15,335 nt of DNA, from the NCBI GenBank assembly GCA_025056955.1, contig JANWYL010000045.1:1-15335 (forward strand). Reading direction: 5' to 3'. Origin of the DNA: Sandaracinaceae bacterium. GTDB taxonomy: Bacteria > Myxococcota_A > Polyangia > Polyangiales > Sandaracinaceae. The notes beneath the pieces are model-generated. The model did not search any database and was not told the DNA's origin. It was given only the letters and a program-made list of their open reading frames with translations. The position numbers and the translations under genes were made by a program. Of the stretch, positions 14,633 to 15,335 are shown one piece after another; within the stretch, counting starts at the first letter, position 1; the number at the start of each line of letters is the position of its first letter.

Positions 14633-15335
14633 AGCCGCGCGTTGGCTGCGCACAGTGGCCGATCTGCGTCCAAAGCAAATATTTGGACGCGTCGCTTTTC
14701 CGCTCAGGCGCAAGCTCTGGCCGCTGCTCGCCCGCAGCCTGCCTCTTCAAGTGCGAATTCCAAAGCTCCCTTTGCGCCACTCGATTCCCTCGGCCTTCCC
14801 CTTGGACGAAAAGGAAGGAGAAGCACTCCTCAAAGGTCGCCTTCGGATGGTTGGCTTCGAGGGCCAGTGGCCCGAGTTTCCTCCTTTCGACCCCGAAGTC
14901 CGAGATCCCCTCTATCGCTATGAGTTTCATGGCCATGGCTGGCTGCGCGATGCGTGGATGCATCTTGAAGTCCTCCGCCCTCGGCTTGAAGCGTGGCTTT
15001 TGCGTTATCTCGCCTTCTCTTTCCCCATAAGCTCTGAAGCCATCGATCCTTTCCCCCTCGCCACAAGAATGCGCGAACACATGGGCCTTGCGCTTTTGGG
15101 CTTCGTCCCAAGCGAGTCCATTGCCCCTTCAATGGCGCAAGGGGCCCTCCTTCTCCTTGGGCTCAGCGAAATCCACCTTCTCGGCAATCACCTTTTGCGG
15201 GACCGGATTGGATTGGCGTGCGCCTCGCTGTGGGTTGGCGATTCGATGGGTGCAAAGCTCAGAAAAATCGCCCTTGAGGCCCTCAAACAAGAAGCGCTCA
15301 CCCAATTCCATGAAGATGGCATGCACATTGAGCTC
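14583..15335 (+). CDS. Heparinase II/III-family protein, N-terminal part
   Basis: The gene runs off the right edge; 251 codons are visible. The N-terminus 'LRTVADLRPKQIFGRV' (23-38) is the usual opening of this family, which starts with a 'T.R.L.P.QI..R' helix. Later come 'DPLYRYEFHG' and the (alpha/alpha)-barrel motif 'EIHLLGNHLLRDRIGL' followed by 'FHEDGMHIEL', matching the family's 'LLGNHLL' and 'DGGHFE' blocks. Family members are polysaccharide lyases or lyase-like proteins in exopolysaccharide clusters. No signal peptide is seen, so this may be a cytoplasmic or unusually exported member. The catalytic C-terminal portion lies outside the window. The best start is TTG 14583 with AAAGGGGG upstream, overlapping the oxidoreductase by 50 bases. 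A GTG at the 'VADLRP' position is possible but has no ribosome site. Pairing with the fused oxidoreductase supports a polysaccharide role. Confidence 0.85.
   Translation, partial: MRCHTWSQELSQLRRSEAARWLRTVADLRPKQIFGRVAFPLRRKLWPLLARSLPLQVRIPKLPLRHSIPSAFPLDEKEGEALLKGRLRMVGFEGQWPEFPPFDPEVRDPLYRYEFHGHGWLRDAWMHLEVLRPRLEAWLLRYLAFSFPISSEAIDPFPLATRMREHMGLALLGFVPSESIAPSMAQGALLLLGLSEIHLLGNHLLRDRIGLACASLWVGDSMGAKLRKIALEALKQEALTQFHEDGMHIEL

Noticed and set aside
13652..14713. 353-codon open frame on the minus strand
   Set aside because: It is antisense to the Gfo/Idh/MocA half of the fused oxidoreductase and the start of the heparinase-like gene; no domain was recognised.

Overview
The window looks like chromosomal DNA of a Gram-negative, moderately GC-rich bacterium, most likely a myxobacterium-like lineage (Myxococcota; inference). 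The support is a set of secreted lipoproteins whose acylated cysteine is followed by Asp/Ala/Gly-rich linkers (repeated 'DA' and 'DGG'), a cysteine-rich protein with CxxDxxC spacing, and a 'CxxGP...GxxxC...C..G.W..C' module. These habits are typical of myxobacterial surface proteins. No mobile element, CRISPR array, rRNA or tRNA was seen, and no gene-free stretch exceeds 300 bases.

Layout. All genes point away from an 80-base divergent intergenic region (10625-10704). Leftward (minus strand) from there come glycogen phosphorylase (8168-10624), a DUF2452/C1orf50-family protein (7607-8122), and then a tight run of envelope genes. These are a 24-cysteine lipoprotein (6713-7522), a probable propeller-type lipoprotein (5355-6725), an 848-residue lipoprotein with propeller-like segments, EF-hand-like loops and two C-terminal modules (2766-5312), two consecutive parvulin/SurA-like foldases (1687-2754 and 737-1690, overlapping by ATGA), and the start of another lipoprotein running off the left edge (1-670). 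Gaps in this run are -13, 42, 11, -4 and 66 bases, so an operon is likely. Rightward (plus strand) come glucose-6-phosphate isomerase (10705-12387), a fused alcohol-dehydrogenase-like plus Gfo/Idh/MocA oxidoreductase (12461-14632), and the N-terminal part of a heparinase II/III-family protein (from 14583, off the right edge).

How they work together. GlgP releases glucose-1-phosphate from glycogen. Pgi interconverts glucose-6-phosphate and fructose-6-phosphate, which feed sugar-nucleotide supply. The fused oxidoreductase and heparinase-like protein are a pair commonly seen in extracellular-polysaccharide loci. The left arm looks like a dedicated surface-lipoprotein system: several exported, disulfide-rich or calcium-binding lipoproteins encoded with two foldases that seem to lack the parvulin catalytic histidines. 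That cluster is the best candidate for an undescribed system here; its function is not known from sequence alone.
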